Shown here piece after piece: positions 14,606-23,206 of a DNA stretch of 25,207 nt. The notes beneath the pieces were generated by a model. That model did no database searches. It was not told where the DNA came from and worked only from the letters and a program-made list of their open reading frames with translations. Within the stretch, counting starts at the first letter, position 1, and each line of letters opens with the position of its first letter. The stretch is from DATHBD01 sp035296325. GTDB taxonomy: Bacteria; Actinomycetota; Actinomycetes; Mycobacteriales; Micromonosporaceae. Position numbers and translations under genes: made by a program. The stretch is taken from NCBI GenBank assembly GCA_035296325.1, contig DATHBD010000010.1:1-25207 (forward strand), in the 5' to 3' direction.

Positions 14606-15787
14606 TCAGACCGGTGCGCGGCGCCGGCGGCGCAGCACCAACCACGTCACCATCCCGACCACCACGATCGTTACCAGACCGCACCCCACGATGGCGCCCA
14701 CGATGAGCCCGACCGGAAGCCTCGCAGGATTCCGCCCGGCACTCGGCCCGGCTTGTGCCGACCCACCCGGGGAGGCGGAAGATCCCGCGGTGATCAGCGG
14801 GTTGCTCGAGACCGGGGGCACCTCGGCCGTCAGCGCACGGCCGAGGTTGAGCCGACCGAAGCCGTAGTCCGGGTCCCGTCCCGCCGGACCGGCGTCGTCG
14901 GCGGTGGCGATGAGTCGCTGGATCACCTCATGGGCACGCAGTTGGGGGTGACGGGCCCGCACCAACGCCGCGGCACCGGAAACAACAGCGGCGGCGACGC
15001 TGGTCCCGCCAGCTCCGTTTCGGTAGCCCGCGCGGGTGCCGTCCAGCGCTGGTACGGCCACCGGCAGATCGGCTCCGGGCGCTGCGAGTGCCACTTCCGG
15101 CCCGCGCATCGAGGTCTCCACGACCCGACCTTCCCGGTCGGTGGCCGCCACTGCCAGCACACCGGGGTAGTTGGCGGGCGCCGCGACCCCGACGAGGTCG
15201 GGAGCCTTGGGGTCGCGGTTGCCGGTCGACGCCACCACCACGGCGTCCTTCTCCATGGCGTACCGAACGGCATCCACGGTGTCGGCCGGCAGGCGGGGCC
15301 CACCCCCGGAAATATTGATCACCTTTGCACCATGATCGGCGGCCCACCGTACCCCCGCGCCGATCAGGGAGTACCCGCCGATGCCCATCTCGCCCACCGA
15401 AACCTTCACCGGCAGGATCTTGGCGCCGGGTGCGATGCCAAGCAGGCGATCCGGCGCCCCGCCCTTGGCTGCGATGACACTCGCCATGGCGGTGCCGTGG
15501 CCGGCGCCGTCCACCTGACGATTACCCAGACTGAGGAGGTTCGCCCCGTCGAGCAGCTGCCCGGTGAGATCAGGATGTGGGCTTACGCCGGTGTCGACGA
15601 CCGCCACCACGACACCGGCCCCGGACGTCAGCCGATGCGCGCCCGCGACGTCCAGCGAACGCAGGTGCCACTGTCCCTCCCGGACCGTTTGGGCAAACGC
15701 TGGGTCGGCCACAACGAAGGCGCCGGCCAGCGCGGCCACTACCGACGTGACCGCCAACCATCGTGACCGCAGCCGCGGCAGATGCAT
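14606..15787 (-). CDS. mycP: Mycosin, subtilisin-like serine protease (second copy)
   Basis: 393 residues from ATG 15787, chosen over 15817 because GGAGGG precedes it and a clean signal segment follows (LAVTSVVAALAGAFVVADPA). Triad Asp65 (AVVDTG), His97 (GHGTA) and Ser263 (GTSVA), with oxyanion Asn190 (STGN). A linker and a C-terminal transmembrane helix (GAIVGCGLVTIVVVGMVTWL) ending in a basic cluster follow. It is clearly related to the mycosin at 2546-3769 but diverged throughout. Being between eccD and eccE, this copy is the likely structural partner of the ESX membrane complex. Confidence 0.95.
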   Translation of the reverse strand: MHLPRLRSRWLAVTSVVAALAGAFVVADPAFAQTVREGQWHLRSLDVAGAHRLTSGAGVVVAVVDTGVSPHPDLTGQLLDGANLLSLGNRQVDGAGHGTAMASVIAAKGGAPDRLLGIAPGAKILPVKVSVGEMGIGGYSLIGAGVRWAADHGAKVINISGGGPRLPADTVDAVRYAMEKDAVVVASTGNRDPKAPDLVGVAAPANYPGVLAVAATDREGRVVETSMRGPEVALAAPGADLPVAVPALDGTRAGYRNGAGGTSVAAAVVSGAAALVRARHPQLRAHEVIQRLIATADDAGPAGRDPDYGFGRLNLGRALTAEVPPVSSNPLITAGSSASPGGSAQAGPSAGRNPARLPVGLIVGAIVGCGLVTIVVVGMVTWLVLRRRRRAPV

Positions 15788-15840
15788 GAGATCCCTCCAG
15801 CGCGATTCAACGAGCATGTGATCGTCAGGCGATGGTCACG

Positions 15841-16530
15841 TCAGACGACGCCCTCGGTGCCGCAGATTCGCAGCTCGGTGGCGGTCGGCACCATCCTCAG
15901 GTACCTCCGGATGCCCGGCCCGAAGATCACCAGGCCGTCGGCAGGCACGGTCTGCAGCGCCGAGTTCTCGGCGGCGGTGGTACGGAGCAATGCTGCGGCG
16001 AACGTGATCTCCCGCGGCGGCAGGCGACGCAGGATGACCAGATCTGCCTCCACCGCCCACGGCGCCACGTAGTCACCGAACTGCTGGGCGACCGTGAGCT
16101 GGGCCTGCCATGGACCGAGTGCCGGCAGCTCCATCGGCTGCCCCTCCGTGACGAAGAGCACCGGCTCGGCGACCGAGGCCGGCACGTCCACGGGGACGTC
16201 GGGTGGTGCGGCCAGCAGCCGATCGGGACGGCCGGTGACCGAATGGCCGAACAGCGTCCACTGTGCCGCCGAGGCAGTGTGGATCACAACCCGCGCACCG
16301 AGTGCCAGGGCTCGCAGGATCAAGATCCGATCCACCCAGCCCTGGTCGATCAGCACGAGCCGGGTGGGCCGGGACCGGAAGATCTGGAGCGTGACCGGCG
16401 AACGTTGGTGGTCGTTGCCGAGGAACAGCCCGGCCGGGCCCAGCCCGACGGCGAGGGCTCCCAGCGACGCGGACGAGCCCTCGAACGCCACCATTCCGGC
16501 CGCTCGCCGGCCCATGGCACTCACAGCCAC
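15841..16530 (-). CDS. Unknown protein linked to eccE
   Basis: 229 residues, no transmembrane helix or signal peptide apparent. Alternating strands and helices (TRLVLIDQGWVDRILILRAL, ALGARVVIHTASAAQW, EADLVILRRLPPREITFAAA) suggest an alpha/beta fold, perhaps Rossmann-like or an inactive P-loop domain, without a Walker motif. GTG 16530 overlaps the eccE stop by ten bases, so the two are probably translated together. I do not recognise a named family; comparable genes beside eccE in other actinomycetes would mark it as an accessory secretion component. Confidence 0.75.
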   Translation of the reverse strand: MAVSAMGRRAAGMVAFEGSSASLGALAVGLGPAGLFLGNDHQRSPVTLQIFRSRPTRLVLIDQGWVDRILILRALALGARVVIHTASAAQWTLFGHSVTGRPDRLLAAPPDVPVDVPASVAEPVLFVTEGQPMELPALGPWQAQLTVAQQFGDYVAPWAVEADLVILRRLPPREITFAAALLRTTAAENSALQTVPADGLVIFGPGIRRYLRMVPTATELRICGTEGVV

Positions 16531-17789
16531 CCACCCCCCGTCGGTGCCGAGGCGTACGCCGCCGAAGCGTGCAGTCCGTGCAGCGGCCGGAGCGGTACGC
16601 CGAAGCCGGCCGCGTAGTTCCTGACCTCCTCCGCAGCCTCCGCCACCCGGTTCGGAGGTGCTGTGATCCGCACCACCGTCCGTGCGCTGAGCAGGTCGCC
16701 ACGGGCGGCGGCGATCACCGAGACGACGACCTGGTCGGCCGGCGCGGTGGCCAATCGATCGAGCAGTCCCGCGTCCAGGTCAATGGGCCAACCACGGACC
16801 TCGAAGCAGTGATGCGCCACGTTGCCAACCTGCCAGCTGCGCCAACGCTCGACAACGTCGACGCTGCCAGCTTCGGTGGGCGCCGCCCCGTCGAAGCCGC
16901 ACCCGATATCCACCGCCGCCCGCAACTCCTCGCCGTCGAGTACGTGGTAGTCGATACCGTCGCCGCCGAGCAGCTTACCGATCCGGCCCACCGCCGCGGC
17001 CAGTGATCGATTGACCCCCGCGACGCCGCCACCTCGCTCAGCTGAGGCGATGCTCGCATCGTCCGGGTCCAGGCGGACCGCAAGCCAGATCAGCGCGGCG
17101 GCCGCCGGCGGCGGGTGGGCCACTTGGCCCAGGAGGTCCAGATAGGAACGGGCGCACTCAGCGCGGTCACTCACAAGCCGGGTTGGCGCCGGTACGCGCA
17201 AGGTTGTGAGCTGCAGCCGCGACGGCCGCGCCGCGCCCTCCTCGAGTAGCCGGAGCACCCGGTCCAGTCGCAGCATCTGCGCCGGCCCGGCCAGCAGGTC
17301 GGTATCGGTCCCCAGCAGGACAGCGGCATACCACCCGTGTCGATCTTGACCGATTCCGATCTTGTCGCCGCGGTTGTCGTAGCTGTATACGCGCAGATCC
17401 GGTGCCACGATCCAGGCGCCGGGCGCGGCAGGTGCGACCCCCGGGCCGCGGTGCGGCGTCGCCGTACGGTACACCCGCTGCCGCCGGCGCAGCCCGACCT
17501 GCAACGCTGCCGCCTGATACCACCACCGACCACCGGATTCTGCCAGGACCGCCAGGACGAGGCACGAGGCGAAGGCCACGGCGATGACGATGAACAGCAC
17601 CGAACCGCTGGTGATGGCGAGTCCGAGAGCGATGGCCGCGACCTCGAGGGCGACGAGTTGCACGGTGCCGAACCGCCCGGGTCCGCCACCCTGGCGGCGC
17701 AGACCAGCTGGTCTGCGCCGGGCCCGCCGAGGGGCATCGCGCCGCGAGTGCGCTGCCGGCGGGAGCGGCGGCGCCGACACTGATGACAC
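16521..17789 (-). CDS. eccE: EccE, type VII secretion membrane protein
   Basis: 422 residues. A basic Pro/Arg-rich N-terminus (about 40) is followed by two adjacent transmembrane helices (LVALEVAAIALGLAI and VLFIVIAVAFASCLVLAVLA). The large soluble domain contains motifs typical of EccE (GDKIGIGQDRHGWYAAVLLG ... LLAGPAQMLRLDRVLRLL ... RTVVRITAPP). EccE sits at the periphery of the ESX complex. The start is GTG 17789 with AAGGAG five bases upstream. It is divergent from eccB and overlaps the next gene. Confidence 0.92.
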   Translation of the reverse strand: MSSVSAPPLPPAAHSRRDAPRRARRRPAGLRRQGGGPGRFGTVQLVALEVAAIALGLAITSGSVLFIVIAVAFASCLVLAVLAESGGRWWYQAAALQVGLRRRQRVYRTATPHRGPGVAPAAPGAWIVAPDLRVYSYDNRGDKIGIGQDRHGWYAAVLLGTDTDLLAGPAQMLRLDRVLRLLEEGAARPSRLQLTTLRVPAPTRLVSDRAECARSYLDLLGQVAHPPPAAAALIWLAVRLDPDDASIASAERGGGVAGVNRSLAAAVGRIGKLLGGDGIDYHVLDGEELRAAVDIGCGFDGAAPTEAGSVDVVERWRSWQVGNVAHHCFEVRGWPIDLDAGLLDRLATAPADQVVVSVIAAARGDLLSARTVVRITAPPNRVAEAAEEVRNYAAGFGVPLRPLHGLHASAAYASAPTGGGWL

Positions 17790-17938
17790 AGCTCTCCTTC
17801 CCGGTGCGCGACGAAGCGGGCCGCACTGACCGCCAACAGCGTACGGGCAAGGGCCCGGCCGGGGCGGCCCCGGCGGGGGCGTGAAAGTCGGATCGACCGA
17901 CTACCATCCGGGCGACAACGCAGGAGAGGTTGGCGTGC
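17790..17938. promoter_or_regulatory. Divergent eccE/eccB intergenic region with inverted repeats
   Basis: The stretch holds a perfect inverted repeat GCCGGGGC/GCCCCGGC centred at 17866 (17858-17874) and a shorter one, GTCGG-n5-CCGAC, at 17887-17901. The second is followed by TACCAT (17902-17907), which fits a loose -10 pattern for eccB. These could be operator or leader structures; function not established. Confidence 0.35.
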
Positions 17939-19435
17939 ATGCGGACGCGGCATGAGCAGGTGCGGGCGTATCGGTTCGTGACTCGCCGCATCGTGTCCGC
18001 GATGCTGTCCGGCGAGCCGGACACCGCGGAGTTGCCGATGCGGCGGTTGGCGCTCGCCCTGTTCGCGAGCATGATCGTGGGTGCGATCGTGCTCGCCGTG
18101 GTGGGGATATACGGATTCGTCAACCCGTCCGGTGGCCGACCCAACGAGAGCGACATCATTATCGTCCGGGACACCGGTGCCCGGTTCGTGTACCTGCAGG
18201 GGCAGCTGCACCCGGTGCTCAACCATGCCTCGGCACGGCTTGTCGTCGGTGCCGCGAAGCCGCGGATCCGCTCAATGTCGCACCGCTCGTTGCAAGGTGT
18301 TCCGCGTGGTCGGCCGCTGGGTGTCCGGGACGCTCCCGACCCGTTGCCAGACGCTCGCGCACTTGTCGGTCTACCGTGGAGTGTGTGCAGCGCCCTGCCG
18401 TCGAACACTGCCGGCGACACCCCCACCCATCTGGTGGTCGGCAGGGTGCCCGGTGGTGGTACCCCACTCGGTGACGGGGCGCTGCTGGTGACCACGGCTC
18501 GTCCCGGATCGGACGGCGCGATCTATCTGTTGTGGAACGACCGCCGCCTGCGGGTTCCCAACCGCACCGTGCTCACAGCGCTCGAGTTGGCCGCGACTAC
18601 ACCGGTACGCATCGGCGCACCCCTGCTCAACAGCATCACGGCCGGCCCGGACCTCACCCCCCCGGCGATCGGGAGATTCGGCGAGCCAAGTTCACGCCGC
18701 GTTGCGGGCGCCGCCGCCAAGATCGGCCAGGTGTACCGCAGCGGGCAGCAGCACTATGTGCTTACCGAGTTCGGCTTGGTGGCGATCGGACCGGTCACCG
18801 CCGCGTTGCTCCTGGCCAACAGCCAGGCGGTGGAGATCTCGGCGGCACAGGCGGCCCAGGTGTTGAGCACGGCACAGGTCGAGCCGCCCGGATTCCCGAA
18901 AGTCCGCCCGGAGCTGCGCAACGCTGGAAATCCGACGGTCTGCGCGGCATTCCGGACCGCTGCGGTGGCCGCCGACCGCCCGGAGACCACCATCGAGCTC
19001 TTCGGCGCGGGATCAGAGCAGTTGCAAGGCGGCGCCAATGACGTCGCGACGACGCGGGACGGGTCCCGTACTGCCGACCGAGTCGTGGTGGAGGGCGGAC
19101 GAGGCGCACTGGTGCGCTCGATGCCCGCGCCGGGAGTTACCGCCGCGACCACCGTTCACCTGGTCACCGATCAGGGCTTGAGCTATGCGTTGCGCGACAG
19201 CGAGGACGTGAATGCGCAGGCCGCGCTGGGGTACGGCGATGTCGTGCCGGTGCCGGTGCCTGCCGGACTGCTGTCGCTGATCCCGGCCGGGCCGCGGTTG
19301 GACCCCGGTGTGGCCCGAGCGTTCCTGGGGAGTTCGCCGACACCGCCCGCCAACGCGCCTCCGGCCAGCCCGAGCCGGAGCGCGACGACGAGCCAATCAC
19401 CCAGCCGAAGCGCGGTCCCAAGCGTGACCCGATAG
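17939..19435 (+). CDS. eccB: EccB, type VII secretion membrane/periplasmic protein
   Basis: 498 residues from ATG 17939, preferred over TTG 17930 because AGGAGAGG lies nine bases upstream of it. Short cytoplasmic N-terminus (RTRHEQVRAYRFVTRRIVSA), one transmembrane helix (about 36-60), then a large external domain with EccB-type segments (YLQGQLHPVLNHASARLVVG, VPNRTVLTALELAATTPVRI, DQGLSYALRDSEDVNAQAAL, GYGDVVPVPVPAGLLSLIP). The Ser/Thr/Pro tail is low complexity. EccB caps the periplasmic side of the ESX channel. Confidence 0.95.
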   Translation: MRTRHEQVRAYRFVTRRIVSAMLSGEPDTAELPMRRLALALFASMIVGAIVLAVVGIYGFVNPSGGRPNESDIIIVRDTGARFVYLQGQLHPVLNHASARLVVGAAKPRIRSMSHRSLQGVPRGRPLGVRDAPDPLPDARALVGLPWSVCSALPSNTAGDTPTHLVVGRVPGGGTPLGDGALLVTTARPGSDGAIYLLWNDRRLRVPNRTVLTALELAATTPVRIGAPLLNSITAGPDLTPPAIGRFGEPSSRRVAGAAAKIGQVYRSGQQHYVLTEFGLVAIGPVTAALLLANSQAVEISAAQAAQVLSTAQVEPPGFPKVRPELRNAGNPTVCAAFRTAAVAADRPETTIELFGAGSEQLQGGANDVATTRDGSRTADRVVVEGGRGALVRSMPAPGVTAATTVHLVTDQGLSYALRDSEDVNAQAALGYGDVVPVPVPAGLLSLIPAGPRLDPGVARAFLGSSPTPPANAPPASPSRSATTSQSPSRSAVPSVTR

Positions 19436-19589
19436 CCCGTGACCACCGGCCGCGGGCGCAGTGTCGTGCACCCGGCGATTGCACGGGGTCGATTCAGTGA
19501 CATCCACCCACTACGCTGACCGGTGTGCCGGGGTGACAACGGCACGCAGGATCAGATGACCCAGGTAAATAGGAGACGGGGGCCCCTGC

Positions 19590-19955
19590 ATGGGCGACGA
19601 CACCAAGGTCGACCTCCTTACGCTGGAAGCGTTCCGCAGCAGGTTGGACACACGACTGGCGGAAGCACAGTCCGTATTGGACACGTTGCACACCAAGTTG
19701 CGGTCCACGACCCCGGCGCTCGGTCAGTTTCAGGACGCCGGCGCCGTCGCGCGCCGCTGCGCGCAGGTCCACGCGTTCCATGTCCAGCGGGCGGGGCGAT
19801 TAATTAATGCGATCAGCGCGGCACGCGCCGCGACCGATGAGATCGTCCGCAACTACCGCACCACCGAGGCGCGTAACGAAGCGAATGCGGCACAGATCGC
19901 CGATGCACTGGGTGGCGTCGATGCTGCGCTCAAGGGGGGCTCCCAGCATGGCTGA
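19590..19955 (+). CDS. Small helical EspC/WXG-like protein
   Basis: 121 residues, predicted helical throughout (LLTLEAFRSRLDTRLAEAQS, GRLINAISAARAATDEIVRN), ending YRTTEARNEANAAQIADALG. The last part matches the pattern of the protein at 5290-5679. AGGAGACGGGGG lies upstream of ATG 19590. The stop overlaps the start of the glycine-rich substrate by eight bases, so the two are translationally coupled and probably form a pair. Confidence 0.8.
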   Translation: MGDDTKVDLLTLEAFRSRLDTRLAEAQSVLDTLHTKLRSTTPALGQFQDAGAVARRCAQVHAFHVQRAGRLINAISAARAATDEIVRNYRTTEARNEANAAQIADALGGVDAALKGGSQHG

Positions 19956-21303
19956 GTTCACGAGTCGATACGAGGGGATGAGCCACCGCGCCCTTTACCA
20001 GGCGCTACAGGCGGGCGACCCGGACCAGATCGAGGAGCTCGTCACGCACTGGAAGTCCATTGAGGAGACCACCCGTCGAATCTCCGCCGACCTGGAGGCT
20101 GATCTGGTCGGGCTGGCCCGGAGCTGGGAAGGTGCCGCTGGTCGGGAGTACCAGAACCGCGTGTCCATGATCGGCTCGTTCGCGGCCGCCCTGGCCGACC
20201 ACCACGCGGGCATGCACGGCGGCCTGTCCCAGATGCGTCGTGCCCTCGCCGACGCAAAAGTCAAGGCCGAGGATCCGGCCGCGACCGAGGACAACGACAG
20301 CCTGCTGGGCGGAGCTGTGGCAGGCGCGACGGCCGGCGGACTCGTCGGTGGAGTGCCTGGGGCCGTGGGTGGTGCGGTGGTCGGTGGGCTGCTGGGGCAC
20401 CAGGCGGATGAGGAGCAGCAGGAGCAGGCGCGCCAGCGGATGGTCCGGCTGGTCTCCGAACTGGCGGCGGAGTACGACACCTCCAGCCACTGGTATATCC
20501 AGGTGCCGACCGAGGCGCCGGTTGGACTGCCGGGTGACAACTTGGGCTATGACGCTGATCCAGCCGCGACCGCAGCGCCGTCCTCGCTCACCGGGGCTCC
20601 GCAGGCCCCGGGGGGTGGCGCAGGTCCGGCACACCGCGACGTTGCGCCTTCGGTGAACTACGTCCCTGACGGCGCCGGGGGTTCGGGCCAGTTGGCCGGT
20701 GAGCCTGGCGCCCCGAGCCAGCCGGCCGGACCGGGCGTGGACCCTGCCGACGGATCAACGGGCCCGGCCGCCGGCACCACATTGGCGGGAGCGGACCGTA
20801 CGGGGGTCGTGGCCGCCGGCGGGCTCATCGCTGGGGCGGCGATCGTTGGCCAACTGTCCACGCAGCCACCGCCCGCCCGGGGCGTGGCGGCGGGCGCTCT
20901 AGCGGCGAGCCTCCCACCTGGCGGCGTGCTCGACGGCGGAGCCAACGCGGCCCGGCCTGGCACTGGGGTCGCACCCAGCGCCGGGTCCACGTCTGTCTCG
21001 AGCGTCGGCTCGGACGCCAACCGCGGCGCTCCAACGAGAGCGGCCGGGGCTGGGGGCCAAGGCGGCCGTGGCGTGACGGTCGGGGCGGCCAGCGCGCCAG
21101 GCGGGGCTGCGGCGGTCGGTGGCACCGGCGCGCAGTCGGGAGGCCGACACGTTGTCGCGGCTTCGGGACCACGGACCGAGGGCCACGACGATGACGAAGA
21201 CACGCATGACACCTGGCTCACCGAAGACGAGATGGTCTGGGGCACCGACGAGGACACGGCCCCGGCGGTGCTGGGATCCTCCCCGCCGCCCGACACCGAC
21301 TGA
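19948..21303 (+). CDS. Large glycine-rich WXG-type secretion substrate (second copy)
   Basis: 451 residues from ATG 19948 with GGGGGG upstream. The N-terminal helical domain has Trp60-Glu-Gly62 (SWEGAAGREYQNRV). A glycine-zipper segment at about 119-150 (LLGGAVAGATAGGLVGGVPG onward) could span a membrane. A second helical region (QEQARQRMVRLVSELAAEYD) and a long Gly/Ala/Pro low-complexity part with another hydrophobic patch (VVAAGGLIAGAAIVGQ) follow. The tail is TWLTEDEMVWGTDEDTAPAVLG plus eight residues. The zipper distinguishes it from the copy at 3766-5277; the shared tail links them. Confidence 0.82.
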   Translation: MAEFTSRYEGMSHRALYQALQAGDPDQIEELVTHWKSIEETTRRISADLEADLVGLARSWEGAAGREYQNRVSMIGSFAAALADHHAGMHGGLSQMRRALADAKVKAEDPAATEDNDSLLGGAVAGATAGGLVGGVPGAVGGAVVGGLLGHQADEEQQEQARQRMVRLVSELAAEYDTSSHWYIQVPTEAPVGLPGDNLGYDADPAATAAPSSLTGAPQAPGGGAGPAHRDVAPSVNYVPDGAGGSGQLAGEPGAPSQPAGPGVDPADGSTGPAAGTTLAGADRTGVVAAGGLIAGAAIVGQLSTQPPPARGVAAGALAASLPPGGVLDGGANAARPGTGVAPSAGSTSVSSVGSDANRGAPTRAAGAGGQGGRGVTVGAASAPGGAAAVGGTGAQSGGRHVVAASGPRTEGHDDDEDTHDTWLTEDEMVWGTDEDTAPAVLGSSPPPDTD

Positions 21304-21674
21304 CCGCTCTCACCACTGACATCGACCCCGCACGACAGCCCGCTCGGTGGACACGCGTGCCCACCGAGCGGGCTGTCGTGCGAGATGAGGCGCAGGGCTG
21401 TCCCGCGTAGGGTCGGCTGGCGCGGGATCGCGTCCCGTGTGGCACATTGATTTCCGCAATTCGCCTATATCGGTCGTGCCCGCGATATTGTCGCGTTCTG
21501 CACAAGGTTGTTAACGCGCTGCGATTGAGCTGATTGACGACACCGACTGCGACTGGAATGGCGCGATGTCCGGCGCTATGGTGCTTTGATACAGCTGCCT
21601 TGCCCTGCCGCGGACCAACCGCGCCGACTGGTGCACGCAGCTCTACGCCGAAGAGACCGGGGACCAGAGGCGGA
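21304..21674. promoter_or_regulatory. Intergenic region before the LCP gene
   Basis: No gene is seen in this 371-base stretch. It begins with the strong terminator at 21329-21382. Between about 21440 and 21515 it is less GC-rich than its surroundings (CATTGATTTCCGCAATT, CGCCTATATCGG, GATATTGTCGCG, GGTTGTTAACG), which is where I would expect the promoter of the LytR-CpsA-Psr gene. No clean -35/-10 pair with normal spacing could be assigned. Confidence 0.4.
21329..21382 (+). terminator. Perfect 22-bp hairpin terminator
   Basis: Arms 21329-21350 and 21361-21382 are perfect reverse complements (22 bp). The 10-base loop contains the palindrome CACGCGTG. It lies 25 bases past the stop of the glycine-rich substrate, at the end of the secretion locus. 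No T-run. Confidence 0.85.
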
Positions 21675-22772
21675 ATGACGGTTTACAGCAGTTCTTCAGT
21701 TGCACCCGATGGCGGGCCAGGTGCGACAGGCCCTGGTACGACGAACAAGGGCAAAGCCCGACTCGCCCGATTTCGTGCGCTGCCGGGCTGGCGCAAGACG
21801 CTGATCATCGCCGGCGTGCTGCTGTTGATCGGCGCCACTGGCAGCGCCGCGGCCGCGTTCGGCCTCGTCCATCGGTACGAGAGTCGGGTGAAGCACGAGG
21901 ACCTGCTCGGCGACGCCGCGGTGCCGAAGAACGAGGAGCGGTGGAAGGCAGGCCCGCTCAATCTGCTCCTGCTCGGCTCGGACTCGCGGGCGGGCGAGCG
22001 GGAGGAGGGAAAGTTCGCGGGTGAACGCTCCGACGCGATCATGCTCGTGCACATCTCCGCCGACCGCAGCAAGGCAGCGATCATCTCCATTCCACGCGAC
22101 AGCTATGTCGACATCCCTGCCGACGGCACCTGGAAAGGCGGCAAGAACAAGCTCAACGCCGCGTTCGCACACGGCGGCTCGGCGCTCACCGCGAAGACGG
22201 TCAGCCAACTCACCGGGGTGCCGCTGGATGGCGCGATGATCGCCAATTTCGCTGGCATCCGCACGATGGTGGATGCCGTGGGCAGGGTCAACGTCTGCGT
22301 TCCCTACGACGTGGATTCCAGCTTCTCCGACCGCTTCTGGAAGAAGGGGTGCCACGAAATGGATGGTGCCGAAGCCGAGGAGTTCATGCGCCAACGAATG
22401 AACGTTCCAGGCGGAGATTTCGGACGCATGCATGATCAGCAGCTGGTGGTAAAGGCGATCATCGAGAAGGTCGCAGCGGCCGGAGTGCTTTCCAATCCGC
22501 TGACGTTCGACAAACTGCTACTGACCGCCGCCGGAGCACTGACAATTGACAAGAGCCTGGACCTTCGCGAGCTGGCGATGACGGTCCGGGACATCCGACC
22601 GGCGAGCGTGCAGTTCGCTACGGTCCCGCACCGTAATCCGGGCCTGAAGACATCGGCGGGCTCCGCCGTGGAACTCGACCCGCAGAAGGCGCCCGCGTTG
22701 TTCCAGGCGATTCGGTCGGACGCCGTGGAGCAGTGGCTGGCCGCGAACCCAGCCCCGACGAAGCCGGCCTGA
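21675..22772 (+). CDS. LytR-CpsA-Psr (LCP) family cell-wall glycopolymer ligase
   Basis: 365 residues from ATG 21675, chosen over 21534 because GAGG precedes it and the extra N-terminus does not look like protein. Flexible cytoplasmic N-terminus, one transmembrane helix (about 42-65), then the LCP domain: LLLLGSDSRAGE, RSDAIMLVHI, IISIPRDSYVDIP, NKLNAAFAHGG, MVDAVGRVNVCVPYDV, FMRQRMNVPGGDFGRMHDQQ. The conserved Asp/Arg residues that bind the polyprenyl pyrophosphate substrate are present. LCP enzymes attach arabinogalactan, teichoic acid or similar polymers to peptidoglycan. The terminator upstream suggests it is not part of the secretion operon. Confidence 0.93.
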   Translation: MTVYSSSSVAPDGGPGATGPGTTNKGKARLARFRALPGWRKTLIIAGVLLLIGATGSAAAAFGLVHRYESRVKHEDLLGDAAVPKNEERWKAGPLNLLLLGSDSRAGEREEGKFAGERSDAIMLVHISADRSKAAIISIPRDSYVDIPADGTWKGGKNKLNAAFAHGGSALTAKTVSQLTGVPLDGAMIANFAGIRTMVDAVGRVNVCVPYDVDSSFSDRFWKKGCHEMDGAEAEEFMRQRMNVPGGDFGRMHDQQLVVKAIIEKVAAAGVLSNPLTFDKLLLTAAGALTIDKSLDLRELAMTVRDIRPASVQFATVPHRNPGLKTSAGSAVELDPQKAPALFQAIRSDAVEQWLAANPAPTKPA

Positions 22773-22801
22773 GCGGAAGCCGCACCTCCGGCAGGGCACG
22801 C

Positions 22802-22827
22802 CCGAGCCGGCCTACCCCTCGGCTCGG
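22802..22827. terminator. Hairpin between convergent genes
   Basis: An 8-base stem CCGAGCCG (22802-22809) and CGGCTCGG (22820-22827) with a 10-base loop lies between the LCP stop at 22772 and the convergent ATPase-like gene, overlapping the last codons of the latter. Could terminate transcription from both sides. Confidence 0.45.
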
Positions 22828-23200
22828 CACTCCCGGCCGGTCGGTCCGTCCACCCGAATATGCATGCGGATTGTCGTGCCGGGTTGATCGATCCGGATTT
22901 CCAGCAGGTCGCAGAGTTGCCGGGCGATCCGCAGGCCGTGCCCGCCGTCCGCCGCGAGATCGCCCGGCAGATGGCCGAGGAACGTGTCCCTGGCGCTGCC
23001 GTGATCACTGACCTCGCAGGTGATGCGGCGGTCGGAGCGCCACAACCGGACCTCACCGCTGCCGTGCCGGATCGCATATCGTGGTCACCATCGTTGATGG
23101 CCAGCCTGAAGTCGTCGAGGCGGCGTGCGGTCAGTCCCATCGCGGCGGCGTGGCGGGCGACGAACCGGCGCACCGGTGCCGGGTCGGTGTCGAAGCGCAT
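22812..23200 (-). pseudogene. Anti-sigma-factor-type ATPase (HATPase/RsbW-like), frameshifted
   Basis: From ATG 23200 (MRFDTDPAPVRRFVARHAAA) the first frame runs to LDDFRLAIND near 23085. The rest is in another frame: YAIRHGSGEVRLWRSDRR, CEVSDHGS, then GGHGLRIARQLCDLLEIRI and TIRMHIRVDG to the stop at 22812. Joining them by one missing base gives about 129 residues with the N box (LAIN...AIRHG) and G boxes (SDHG, GGHGLRIARQL) of the RsbW/SpoIIAB ATP-binding fold found in anti-sigma factors and serine kinases. The shift lies inside the N box, so the gene as written is not functional. A longer GTG start at 23293 is possible but overlaps the Z1 fragment. Confidence 0.65.
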
Positions 23201-23206
23201 CCACTC

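Noticed and set aside
14552..15766. A 404-codon plus-strand frame opposite the second mycosin
   Set aside because: Mirror of the mycosin coding sequence, rich in Gly/Arg/His, without any recognisable motif.
17167..18495. A 442-codon minus-strand frame across the eccE start and eccB
   Set aside because: Low-information Arg/Ser/Pro composition opposite eccB and out of frame with eccE; the real genes here have clear family features and ribosome binding sites.
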